Shown: piece after piece, positions 28,130-35,375 of the stretch | How the letters are laid out: every line of letters starts with the position of its first letter | Position numbering within the stretch: the stretch's first letter is position 1 | Source of the DNA: Thermopolyspora sp044507605 | Lineage (GTDB): Bacteria > Actinomycetota > Actinomycetes > Streptosporangiales > Streptosporangiaceae | DNA: 64,000 bases | Assembly (NCBI GenBank): GCA_044507605.1 | Contig: JBIQJI010000028.1 | Coordinates: 3,502 to 67,501, forward strand | Direction of reading: 5' to 3' | Made by a program: the position numbers and the translations under genes | The notes under the pieces: model-generated | What the model saw: only the letters and a program-made list of their open reading frames with translations | Told to the model about the DNA's origin: nothing | Databases searched by the model: none

Positions 28130-28957
28130 ATGACTGATCCAGGCGAACTGCGCGCCTCTGACGCCGAGAGGGAGGCCGTCGTCGAGCGGCTGCGGGAGGC
28201 GTCCGTCGAGGGCCGGCTCACATTGGCCGAGCTGACGGAGCGTACCGAGGCGGCCTACCTGGCCGCGACACACGCCGAACTGGATCAAGTGATCGCCGAC
28301 CTGCCCGGCGCGAGTGCACGCCCCGCTTCCGCCCCGGCCACCGCCACGCCCAGAGGCGAGCGCAAGCGGCGCTGGCACGTCGCCGTGATGGGCGACCACA
28401 AACGGCGCGGCAAGTGGCGGGTCGACGACGAGATCGGCGCCGTGGCCGTCATGGGCGACGTGGTGATCGACCTGCGCGAGGCCGAGGTGCGCGGCAACGA
28501 GGTCGACATCATGGCCGTCTGCGTCATGGGCGACATCAAGATCATCGTGCCCGACGGCGTCGACGTGGACCTGTCGGGCTTCACCATCATGGGCGACAAG
28601 AAGGTGATGGTGCACGAGGCGCCCCCGGACCAGCGTGCGCCCGTCGTGCGGGTGACCGGCTACGTGGTCATGGGCGACATCAAGATCATCGGTGATTCGA
28701 TGGCCGATCCGATCAACCGCGGCTGGTTCGCCTGGAGCGAGTGGTGGCAGGAGCGCCGCGGCTCCCTCCGCCACGACATGCGGCACATGCGCGACGGCAT
28801 GCGCGACCTGCGCCGTACGGAGCATGAGCGCCTGCGCGAGCTGCGCCGCCTCGACCGCGACCAGTTCCGCGAGGCCCGCCGCGCCGCCCGCGACCAGCTC
28901 CGCGAACTCCGCAGAGACGGCCACACCCGCCGCCACACGGACCCGCCCCGCTGGTGA
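28130..28957 (+). CDS. DUF1707 protein with VMGD-repeat domain
   Basis: A 275-residue protein. Residues 1-60 are a DUF1707 domain (RASDAEREAVVERLREAS and LTLAELTERTEAAY). Residues 85-185 contain five [VI]MGD repeats spaced 21-27 residues apart, resembling rungs of the LiaF-type C-terminal or bactofilin-like beta structure. The last 80 residues are a long, highly charged Arg/Glu/Asp helix. DUF1707 proteins are common in actinobacteria with unclear roles in envelope stress. The ATG at 28130 is preferred over a TTG nine bases upstream. Confidence 0.85.
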   Translation: MTDPGELRASDAEREAVVERLREASVEGRLTLAELTERTEAAYLAATHAELDQVIADLPGASARPASAPATATPRGERKRRWHVAVMGDHKRRGKWRVDDEIGAVAVMGDVVIDLREAEVRGNEVDIMAVCVMGDIKIIVPDGVDVDLSGFTIMGDKKVMVHEAPPDQRAPVVRVTGYVVMGDIKIIGDSMADPINRGWFAWSEWWQERRGSLRHDMRHMRDGMRDLRRTEHERLRELRRLDRDQFREARRAARDQLRELRRDGHTRRHTDPPRW

Positions 28958-29073
28958 TCGCTGGAGAAACGGTGCCGCGCGACCGTGGAGCCGAGCGGCC
29001 GGCGCTTGGATGATCTCGAGGTGCCGAAGGCGGGGCGAGTCACAGGTCTCGACCCCGCCCTCTGCGAGGATCG

Positions 29074-29478
29074 TCAGGTAACGACGCCAGGACTGATCAC
29101 GGAGAACCCGGCTGCGGCTGCGGCTTGCAGAAGTCGCTTGTCGTGGGTGACGAAGTGCTGGATCTCGCTGCCGAAACGCATCGCGCTCGCCAGGTGGATC
29201 GCGTCCAGGCTGCGCAGATGCTTGTCTCCGATCTTCGCGGCCACTCCGCGGACCCCAATATCGATCTTCACCCGCGCGATGCGCGCGAAGACCTGGTGAA
29301 TCTGCGGAGAGACGGACGCCGGAATCGTGCGCATGATCGCCCGAGGCACCTCCACCTCCGCAAGCGCGGACGTGACGCGAGGGACGGTCAGCCGATCGTC
29401 CAGCCATTGACTCGGCGAGGAGCTCTCGTTCTCGAGTCGGATGAGCTTGACGATGGCTGCGGAGTCGAGGTAGATCAA
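29074..29478 (-). CDS. vapC: PIN-domain toxin, VapC family
   Basis: A 134-residue PIN-fold ribonuclease. The acidic site is complete: D5 in MIYLDSAAIV, Glu in SALAEVEVPRA, Asp in RSLDAIHLASAM and Asp in VTHDKRLLQAA. VapC toxins usually cleave tRNA or rRNA. The start is TTG with GGAGGAGAGG two bases upstream, and TTGA overlaps the stop of the antitoxin frame, the classical coupled layout. The toxin looks intact while the antitoxin is not. Confidence 0.9.
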   Translation of the reverse strand: MIYLDSAAIVKLIRLENESSSPSQWLDDRLTVPRVTSALAEVEVPRAIMRTIPASVSPQIHQVFARIARVKIDIGVRGVAAKIGDKHLRSLDAIHLASAMRFGSEIQHFVTHDKRLLQAAAAAGFSVISPGVVT

Positions 29479-29762
29479 TACCTCTCCTCCTCTCGCATGC
29501 GGATCAGTTCATCGGCGACACTGACATCCGACGGACCGATCTCCACAGGGAGGGATGTCCGACCGGTCGAGCGTGGCGGGAATGACCCGGCCCTCCGCGA
29601 TCTCCGTGCTCAGGAGGGCGTCGGGGCTGGGCACGGGGACGAGGCGGGCGACGATGCTGCCCCCTTGGCGACCTCGATGGCCTCGCCGGCCTGGACCTTT
29701 TCGATATATCGGCCGGTGCGCTCGGCGAGTTCGTCGGCGTCGATGCGCTCCATGTTCTTCAT
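29475..29762 (-). pseudogene. vapB: Phd/YefM-type antitoxin (VapB role), two compensating frameshifts
   Basis: From ATG 29762 the frame reads MERIDADELAERTGRYIEKV and AGEAIEVAKG, a typical Phd antitoxin start, then hits a stop after about 50 codons. In a second frame the protein continues as GSIVARLVPVPSPDALLSTE and AEGRVIPATLDRSDIPP. It then returns to the first frame as PVEIGPSDVSVADELIRMRE and EERY-stop. The shifts lie at the C5 run near 29661-29665 (one base missing) and near 29548-29560 (one base extra). Without them the gene would be 95 codons and overlap vapC by TTGA. This is decay or sequencing error. Confidence 0.75.
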
Positions 29763-29873
29763 GATGCTATGCACGGAGCCAAGGTAGAAGGCGTGGCGGC
29801 TTCCTGTCAGGAATACGCGACAATACGTTGTCTCATGATTGCGGTCTGGAGTTATAGCAGTATGTATGGCGAT

Positions 29874-30683
29874 TTACCCGGGCACGGGTGGGCGGTCTAG
29901 GCCGAGAGCCTCGGTGTAGCGGGTCAGGATGAGGGTGGTCAGCTCGGGGCAGGGGCCCAGCACCGGGGCGATCGTGTCGGCGCCCGCGGCCAGGGAGGTC
30001 CGCTCGATGCGCTCGGCGAAGTGGCCCGGGGCCAGGAGGTAGGGGGCCACGGCGACCCTCGGGGCGCCCGCCCGCTTGAGGCGGGTCACGGCCTCGGCCG
30101 GGGTGGGGGAGGCCGCGGAGGCGTACGCCGGCGTGACCGACCACCAGGTGCGCCGCCGGGCCCACTCGCGGGCCGTGTGGGCGATGACCGCGTTGGCGCC
30201 GGCGTCGCTGGAGCCCGCCGAGACCAGGACGACCGCCGTGTCCGGGTCGCCGAGGGCCACGCCGGCCTCGGCGAGGCGGCGTTCGAGGGCGCTCAGCAGC
30301 AGGGGGTGGGGGCCGAGGGTCGTGCCGTACCGGACCCGCAGGCCGGGGTTCTGGGCGGCGGCCTCGCGCAGCGTGGGCGGGATGTCGACCCGGCTGTGGT
30401 AGGCCTCGGTGAGCAGCAGGGGCAGCACGACGACCGCGTCGTGGCGGCGCGGCCCGCCGGCCAGGCCGGCGAGGGCCTCGGGCAGCGTGGGCGACGTGTG
30501 GTCGAGGTAGGCGGCGAGCACCGGCAGATCGGGGCGGGCACGGCGCACGCCGTCCAGCACGGCCTCCACGGTGACGGCCGCACGCGGGTCACGGGACCCG
30601 TGCGCGGCCGCGACCAGCGGAACGGCACCGGCCGGGGCGGCGTCCGGAGGGGGCCCGATCGCGGTGGGGCGGGAAACGGTCAT
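29874..30683 (-). CDS. cbiX: Sirohydrochlorin chelatase, CbiX-type
   Basis: Inserts metal into sirohydrochlorin, here most likely Fe2+ for the sirohaem of CysI. The 269 residues show the duplicated CbiX fold: PLVAAAHGSRDPRAA with the metal-site histidine near the start and AVVLVSAGSSDAGANAVIAH in the second half. The ATG overlaps the cysH stop (ATGA). It closes the cysI-cysH operon, so it supplies cofactor to the sulfite reductase made from the same transcript. Confidence 0.9.
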   Translation of the reverse strand: MTVSRPTAIGPPPDAAPAGAVPLVAAAHGSRDPRAAVTVEAVLDGVRRARPDLPVLAAYLDHTSPTLPEALAGLAGGPRRHDAVVVLPLLLTEAYHSRVDIPPTLREAAAQNPGLRVRYGTTLGPHPLLLSALERRLAEAGVALGDPDTAVVLVSAGSSDAGANAVIAHTAREWARRRTWWSVTPAYASAASPTPAEAVTRLKRAGAPRVAVAPYLLAPGHFAERIERTSLAAGADTIAPVLGPCPELTTLILTRYTEALGLDRPPVPG

Positions 30684-31480
30684 AGGTGGATGCCGCATTC
30701 GGTCTTGCCGAGGCCGGCCCACCGCCCGGCGCGCGGGTCCTCGCCGTCGAGGACCCGGCGGGTGCAGGGGGCGCAGCCGATCGAGGGGTAGTTGTCGTAG
30801 TGCAGGGGGTTGATCAGCACGCCGTTGTCGGCGATGTAGGTGTCGACGTCCTCCTGGGTCCACCGCGCGATCGGGTTGACCTTCACCATCTGCCGCTTGA
30901 TGTCCCACTCGACCACCTTCGTGCCGGTGCGGGTGGGCGACTCGTCGCGGCGGATGCCGGTGATCCACGCGTGGTACGGCTCCAGCGCGCGGTTCAGCGG
31001 CTCCACCTTGCGCAGGTAGCAGCACAGGTCGGGGTTGCGGCCGAACAGGCGGGGCCCGAGGTCGCGGTCCTGCTCGGCCACGGTGCGGCTCGGCCGCACA
31101 TCGATCAGGTTCACGTCGTAGACCTGCCGCACGGCGTCGCGGGTGCCGATGGTCTCGGCGAAATGGTAGCCGGTGTCGATGAACAGCACGTCGACACCCG
31201 GCTTGACCCGGCTCACCAGATCGATGAGCAGCGCGTCGCTCATCGCCGAGGTCAGGCACACGCGGTCGCCGAACGTCGAGACGGCCCACCGGATGATCTC
31301 CAGGGCCGGGGCGTCCTCAAGGAACGCCGCGGCCGACTCGGCGACGTCCCGCAGGTCCAGCATGCCCGGGGCGTCCTGCCGGCCGCGCAGGCCGGTCTCG
31401 ATCTGCACCAAGCTCATCGGGCTCTCCTCGTCGGTCAGGCGGTCGGGACGGACGGGACGGACGGCGGACGCGCGGCTCAT
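30680..31480 (-). CDS. cysH: Adenylyl-sulfate (APS) reductase, CysH family
   Basis: Reduces activated sulfate to sulfite. The 266 residues show the 4Fe-4S cysteine pairs CC (in DLCCYLRKVEP) and CxxC (in GCAPCTRR) and the catalytic cysteine in ECGIHL at the C-terminus. That pattern marks the iron-sulfur APS-reducing branch rather than PAPS reductase. An in-frame ATG at 31417 (MSLVQIETG) is an alternative start. Its ATG overlaps the stop of the 47-aa gene and its stop overlaps the cbiX start. Confidence 0.95.
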   Translation of the reverse strand: MSRASAVRPVRPDRLTDEESPMSLVQIETGLRGRQDAPGMLDLRDVAESAAAFLEDAPALEIIRWAVSTFGDRVCLTSAMSDALLIDLVSRVKPGVDVLFIDTGYHFAETIGTRDAVRQVYDVNLIDVRPSRTVAEQDRDLGPRLFGRNPDLCCYLRKVEPLNRALEPYHAWITGIRRDESPTRTGTKVVEWDIKRQMVKVNPIARWTQEDVDTYIADNGVLINPLHYDNYPSIGCAPCTRRVLDGEDPRAGRWAGLGKTECGIHL

Positions 31481-31620
31481 GCGCGCGCCCCGATGCCGAG
31501 GAACCTGAGCATGAAGGCGCGGGCGCAGGAACGGCAGTACCAGCCGCCGTCCCGCTCGTACGGCTCCAGGTCCTCCTCACCGCAGTAGGGGCAGTGGAAC
31601 GGGACCGCACGCTCGCTCAT
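31477..31620 (-). CDS. 47-aa zinc-ribbon protein in the cys operon
   Basis: A short frame between cysI and cysH, reading MSERAVPFHCPYCGEEDLEP and ending in a hydrophobic helix (AFMLRFLGIGARA). Two CxxC pairs, HCPYCGE and WYCRSCAR, make a compact zinc or iron site. The ATG overlaps the cysI stop and the stop overlaps the cysH start, both as ATGA, which is strong evidence that it is translated. The function is unknown; a regulatory or Fe-S role in sulfite reduction is conceivable. Confidence 0.85.
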   Translation of the reverse strand: MSERAVPFHCPYCGEEDLEPYERDGGWYCRSCARAFMLRFLGIGARA

Positions 31621-33296
31621 TTCAGGTCCGCCTCGTCGGCCCGCCGGGTCCACTCGGCGAAGGTCTCTCCCTCGTTCTTCTGCTTCTCATAGGTGCGCAG
31701 GACCCGTTCGATGTAGTCGGGCAGCTCCTCGGCCGTGGTCTTCAGGCCGCGAATCTTGCGGCCGAAGCTCGGGTCGGCGCCCATCGAGCCGCCGAGGTGC
31801 ACCTGGTAGCCCTCGACCTGCTCCCCCCTGTCGTTGACGACGAGCTGGCCCTTGAGCCCGATGTCGGCGACCTGGACGCGGGCGCAGGAGTTGGGGCAGC
31901 CGTTGAGGTTGATGCTCACGGGGTGCTCGAAGCCGGGCAGCCGGCGCTCCAGCTCGTCGATCAGGCGGCTCGCGGCGTCCTTCGTCTCGACGATGGCCAG
32001 CTTGCAGTACTCGATGCCGGTGCAGGCCATGGTCTGCCGGCGGAACACGCTGGGCCGCACCTGCAGGTCGGCGGCCTCCAGCTCCTCCACCAGGCCGTCG
32101 ACCTGGTCCGGCGGCACGTCGAGGACGACCATCTTCTGCTCGATGGTGGTGTGCACGCGGCCGGAGCCGTGCCGCTCCGCCATGTCGGCGACACGGGCCA
32201 TGATGTGGCCGCTGATGCGGCCCACCCTCGGGGCGAAGCCCACGTAGTAGTTGCCGTCCTTCTGACGGTGCACGCCCACGTGGTCACGCCGCCCGGTCGG
32301 CGGCTTCGGGGCGGGGCCGTCGGGCAGGGCGTACCCGAGATACTCGCGCTCCAGGACCTCGCGGAACCTCTCCGGCCCCCAGTCGCTGACGAGGAACTTC
32401 AGCCGCGCCCGGTGCCGCAGCCGGCGGTAGCCGTAGTCGCGGAAGATCGAGGTGACGCCGGCCCACACCTCCGGCACCCGGTCGGCGGAGACGAACACGC
32501 CGATGCGCCGCCCGAACATCGGGTTGGTCGACAGGCCGCCGCCGACCCACAGGTCGAACCCCGCCTCGCCGGCCTCGTTGACGACCCCGACGAACGCCAC
32601 GTCGTTGATCTCGTGCACGGTGCACTGCGCCGAGCAGCCGCTGAGGGCGGTCTTGAACTTGCGCGGCAGGTTGGAGAACTCCGGGCTGCCGATGTAGCGC
32701 TCGCGGATCGCCCGGAGCGCCGCCGAGCCGTCGATCGACTCGTCGGCGTCGATGCCCGCGACCGGACAGCCGATCATGCCGCGCGGCGTGTCGCCGCACG
32801 CCTCGGTGGTGGTGAGGCCGACGGCCTCCAGCGCCTCCCAGATCGCCGGAATCGACTCGATCTCCACCCAATGTAACTGGATGTTCTGCCGGTCGGTGAT
32901 GTCGGCCGTGCCGCGGGCGTACTTGATGGAGAGGTCGGCGATGGTGCGCAACTGCTCGACGCTGAGACGGCCCCCGTCGGTGCGGATGCGCATCATGAAA
33001 TAGCGGTCCTCGAGCTCCTCGGGCTCCAGGACGGCCGTCTTGCCGCCGTCGATGCCGGGCCTGCGCTGGGTGTAGATGCCGTACCAGCGGAACCGCCCGC
33101 GCAGGTCGGACGGGTCGATCGAGTCGAACCCGCGTTTGGAGTAGACGTCGATGATCCGCTGACGAACGTTGAGGCCGTCGTCGTTCTTCTTGTTCTCCTC
33201 GGTCGCGTTCAAGGGCTCGCGATAGCCGAGGGCCCACTGACCTTCGCCGCGGGGCCGCTTGTGGCGGCGCCCAGCAGGTTTTACCGGGGTAGTCAT
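31617..33296 (-). CDS. cysI: Ferredoxin-dependent sulfite (nitrite/sulfite) reductase
   Basis: A six-electron reductase making sulfide from sulfite, with sirohaem and a 4Fe-4S cluster. The 559 residues carry the cluster/sirohaem cysteines in MACTGIEYCKLA and LNGCPNSCARVQ, the duplicated ferrite-reductase-like half-domains, and ITDRQNIQLHWVEIE. CysH behind it points to assimilatory sulfite reduction. It heads the translated operon cysI, 47-aa gene, cysH, cbiX. Control is probably through the leader peptide and terminator upstream (33402-33577). Confidence 0.95.
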   Translation of the reverse strand: MTTPVKPAGRRHKRPRGEGQWALGYREPLNATEENKKNDDGLNVRQRIIDVYSKRGFDSIDPSDLRGRFRWYGIYTQRRPGIDGGKTAVLEPEELEDRYFMMRIRTDGGRLSVEQLRTIADLSIKYARGTADITDRQNIQLHWVEIESIPAIWEALEAVGLTTTEACGDTPRGMIGCPVAGIDADESIDGSAALRAIRERYIGSPEFSNLPRKFKTALSGCSAQCTVHEINDVAFVGVVNEAGEAGFDLWVGGGLSTNPMFGRRIGVFVSADRVPEVWAGVTSIFRDYGYRRLRHRARLKFLVSDWGPERFREVLEREYLGYALPDGPAPKPPTGRRDHVGVHRQKDGNYYVGFAPRVGRISGHIMARVADMAERHGSGRVHTTIEQKMVVLDVPPDQVDGLVEELEAADLQVRPSVFRRQTMACTGIEYCKLAIVETKDAASRLIDELERRLPGFEHPVSINLNGCPNSCARVQVADIGLKGQLVVNDRGEQVEGYQVHLGGSMGADPSFGRKIRGLKTTAEELPDYIERVLRTYEKQKNEGETFAEWTRRADEADLK

Positions 33297-33401
33297 GGCG
33301 CGTCCTTCATAGCGGATACGGATGGTCGTCCGGGCTATTCGGGTCGTGGACGCGCGGCGCAGGCGACCGACCCCGCTCGCCGTCGAGCCGGGGGCAGCAT
33401 G

Positions 33402-33447
33402 AAAAAAAGGACGCCTGCTACGCGCCCAACTTGGTGGGAATCACCAA
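33402..33447 (-). terminator. Intrinsic terminator/attenuator between leader peptide and cysI
   Basis: On the minus strand a stem GGGCGC / GCGTCC (one G-U pair) with a 7-base loop is followed directly by seven T. T-runs are rare in this GC-rich genome, so this is a strong intrinsic terminator candidate inside the cysI 5' region. A second hairpin, TTGGTG-ATTCC-CACCAA, precedes it. The pair could switch transcription of the cys operon. Confidence 0.75.
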
Positions 33448-33457
33448 AGGGCTGCTG

Positions 33458-33541
33458 TCAACGGGCGTCGAGACAGATGGCGCTGCGGACACGCAGGAAG
33501 TCGACGTGGCGTCGCACGACGAGCAGCGGATCCGCAGGCAT
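33458..33541 (-). CDS. Leader peptide of the cysI operon (27 aa)
   Basis: Reads MPADPLLVVRRHVDFLRVRS followed by AICLDAR. The RRHVD-x-LR-x-x-SAIC pattern matches the short actinobacterial leader peptides found upstream of sulfur-assimilation genes, with the cysteine codon near the end. A promoter (TTGGAC, 17 bases, TATCGT) places the transcript start at about the ATG, so the mRNA is probably leaderless. Stalling at the Cys codon when cysteine is short could act on the terminator 30 bases downstream. Confidence 0.8.
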   Translation of the reverse strand: MPADPLLVVRRHVDFLRVRSAICLDAR

Positions 33542-33548
33542 GCCGTAG

Positions 33549-33577
33549 ACGATACCTGCCGCCCAGAAGATGTCCAA
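33549..33577 (-). promoter_or_regulatory. Promoter of the cysI leader
   Basis: Minus strand: -35 TTGGAC at 33577-33572, a 17-base spacer, and -10 TATCGT at 33554-33549, seven bases before the leader ATG. Confidence 0.65.
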
Positions 33578-33675
33578 CGTCGGTTCCACAGTCTGGACAC
33601 GGCACGGTCACGAGATCCGGCATGGTCACGGGAGCCGGCACGGTCACGGGAGCAGGCGTGATGTCGATGGGGCGT

Positions 33676-33766
33676 GGTGACGGGCCGCCATGGTGACCGG
33701 GCCGTCGTGGTGACCGGGCCGTCGTGGTGACCGGGCCGTCGTGGTGACCGGGCTGCCGTGGTGAGG
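33676..33766 (+). repeat. 17-bp tandem repeat GGTGACCGGGCCGTCGT
   Basis: Three exact copies at 33692-33742, flanked by a degenerate 16-base unit before and a copy with two changes after, then a truncated unit. It lies upstream of the cys promoter region and is not coding on either strand. Confidence 0.85.
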
Positions 33767-33816
33767 AAGGCGTATGGTGGTGGAAGGATGCGGTGACGAG
33801 GGGCGGGTGACGTGGC

Positions 33817-33951
33817 TCAGCCCTGGCGCGGCCAGCCGAGAGGCGACTCGGAGGGACGCCCCGCTTCCTCGTCCGTCTTATGCTGACAGTCGCACCAGGA
33901 ACCTCCGCGGCAGTCGTCGTGGCGGCGCTCCTTGCACTCTTCGCAGATCAC
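33817..33951 (-). CDS. Small cysteine-rich protein (44 aa)
   Basis: Reads ICEECKERRHDDCRGGSWCD followed by CQHKT, then a hydrophilic tail. Six Cys and two His in 25 residues suggest a zinc site. The start is GTG with AGGGG adjacent. It is divergent from the YihY gene. The function is unknown; confidence rests on the dense Cys/His pattern. Confidence 0.6.
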   Translation of the reverse strand: MICEECKERRHDDCRGGSWCDCQHKTDEEAGRPSESPLGWPRQG

Positions 33952-34178
33952 ACCCCCTATTGTCGCCCGCGCACGCCTCAGCGGCGGCCCCGGCTCCGCC
34001 GCGTGTCCCGGCACGGCCGTGACGCTGCGCGCCCGGCAGTTCGGCGGCATGCGGCGGCCACGGCCCCCGCGCCCGTATCGTGTAGGTCCCTGGGTCAGGC
34101 CGTGCGGCACCGCATGGCCGCAGCAGATAAGTCGGTGTCGGGGCACCGAGCCGGTTCGAATGATTACGGTTGGCTGAC

Positions 34179-35192
34179 ATGACGTCCACGGACGCCCCCT
34201 CGCGGACCCCACGTCCCCGGCGCTTCACTCGCAAGCGCCGCAGCCCGGTCCACACCGCCCGGCGGGTGACCCGGCACATGACCCGGCTCGGCATGTCGCA
34301 CGCCCGGGCGGGGCGTGACTGGATCCGGAGCACCAGCGCCTGGGCGCTGGCCAGGGCGACCACGCTCGCCGGCATGAACTACCGGGTGAGCGGCCTCGCC
34401 GGGGAGGCCGCGTTCTTCGCGTTGCTGTCGTTGCCGCCGTTCATGCTCGGGCTGCTCGGCGTGATGGGGCACCTGAGCGGGGCGCTCGGCGCCGACACCG
34501 TCAAGCAGATCAGGCAGTGGGTGCTGGACCAGGCCAGGGTGCTGTTCACCGGCGACACGGTCGACAGCGTCGTGCTGCCGCTGCTCGACGACGCCCTGCG
34601 CGGCGGCGGAGTGCCGCTGATCTCGGTGGGGTTCCTGCTGTCGCTGTGGTCGGGCTCGCGGGCCCTGTTCGTCTACGTGGACCTGATCTCCATCGCCTAC
34701 GGCCTGGGCGAGACCCGCGGCGTCATCAGGACCCGCATCATGTCGTTCGGCCTGTACCTCGCGGCCCTGGTGATGGGCCTGGTCGTCATGCCGATCCTGG
34801 TGATCGGGCCGACCCTGCTGCAGCGGGCCGTGCCACAGTACTCCTTCGTCGTCAGCGTCTTCTACTGGCCCGTCGTGATCGCCGGCTCGGTGCTCATGCT
34901 CACACTGCTCTACCACGTGAGCGTGCCGCTGCGCACCCGCTGGTGGCGGGAGGTGCCGGGGGCGCTCATCGCCCTCGTCATCTGGATCCTGTGCGCCGCG
35001 GTGCTGCGCGAGGTGCTGGCCGCGTGGTTCCGGCCGCTGTCGATCTACGGCTCGCTCGCCGCGCCCATCGCGGTGCTGCTGTGGCTCTACATCACGGCCC
35101 TCGCGGTGCTCATCGGCGCCACCCTGAACGCCGAAGTGGACCGCCTGTGGCCGCTCGACGGCGCGGCCAGGGCACGGGCCGGACGCGGCTGA
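34179..35192 (+). CDS. YihY/virulence factor BrkB-family membrane protein
   Basis: A 337-residue inner-membrane protein with six predicted helices after a basic 65-residue cytoplasmic N-terminus. Family features are LAGEAAFFALLSLPPFMLGLLG in helix 1, a central LWSGSRALFVYVDLISIAYG, and a final LSIYGSLAAPIAVLLWLYITA. The members are often mislabelled ribonuclease BN; they are membrane proteins of unclear, possibly export-related, function. ATG 34179 is preferred; a TTG nine bases upstream is possible. Confidence 0.9.
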   Translation: MTSTDAPSRTPRPRRFTRKRRSPVHTARRVTRHMTRLGMSHARAGRDWIRSTSAWALARATTLAGMNYRVSGLAGEAAFFALLSLPPFMLGLLGVMGHLSGALGADTVKQIRQWVLDQARVLFTGDTVDSVVLPLLDDALRGGGVPLISVGFLLSLWSGSRALFVYVDLISIAYGLGETRGVIRTRIMSFGLYLAALVMGLVVMPILVIGPTLLQRAVPQYSFVVSVFYWPVVIAGSVLMLTLLYHVSVPLRTRWWREVPGALIALVIWILCAAVLREVLAAWFRPLSIYGSLAAPIAVLLWLYITALAVLIGATLNAEVDRLWPLDGAARARAGRG

Positions 35193-35221
35193 CCCGCCGC
35201 CCCGCTTCCGCTATCGTCTAA

Positions 35222-35335
35222 GACGTCGCGACTGGCGCTGACGTGCCGACCGGCACGTCGCAAGGTGGGGCACCACCGGGGAGCGATCGGGGCACCGCAG
35301 CGGAGGCCGAGCGCCTGGGTCACCGCACAGGTCGC
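35222..35335 (+). promoter_or_regulatory. ZTP (pfl) riboswitch upstream of glyA
   Basis: The pfl consensus elements appear in order: CGCGACTGGCG, a hairpin GACGTGCC-GACC-GGCACGTC (35240-35259), GGTGG-GGCA-CCACC (35264-35277), the conserved CCGGGGAGC, and finally GCGCCTGGGT at 35311-35320. The class senses ZTP/ZMP, which accumulates when 10-formyl-THF is low, and typically turns on folate and one-carbon genes. glyA, 40 bases further, is a classic target. Confidence 0.9.
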
Positions 35336-35375
35336 AAACGCACACCCAGAAGGACCCAGAGGCAAGGAAGGCGCC

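Noticed and set aside
29074..29478. Plus-strand frame over the vapC region as a separate gene
   Set aside because: It is a shadow; the minus-strand frame has the full set of PIN-domain acidic residues and a strong ribosome site.
27953..29873. Similar AGCATGTATGGCGA and AGTATGTATGGCGA sequences at 27966 and 29857, as a possible repeat boundary of a mobile block
   Set aside because: Only about 12 matching bases, no transposase between them, and the enclosed genes look ordinary apart from the broken antitoxin.
33676..33766. CRISPR array
   Set aside because: The 17-base units are directly adjacent with no spacers, so it is a simple tandem repeat.
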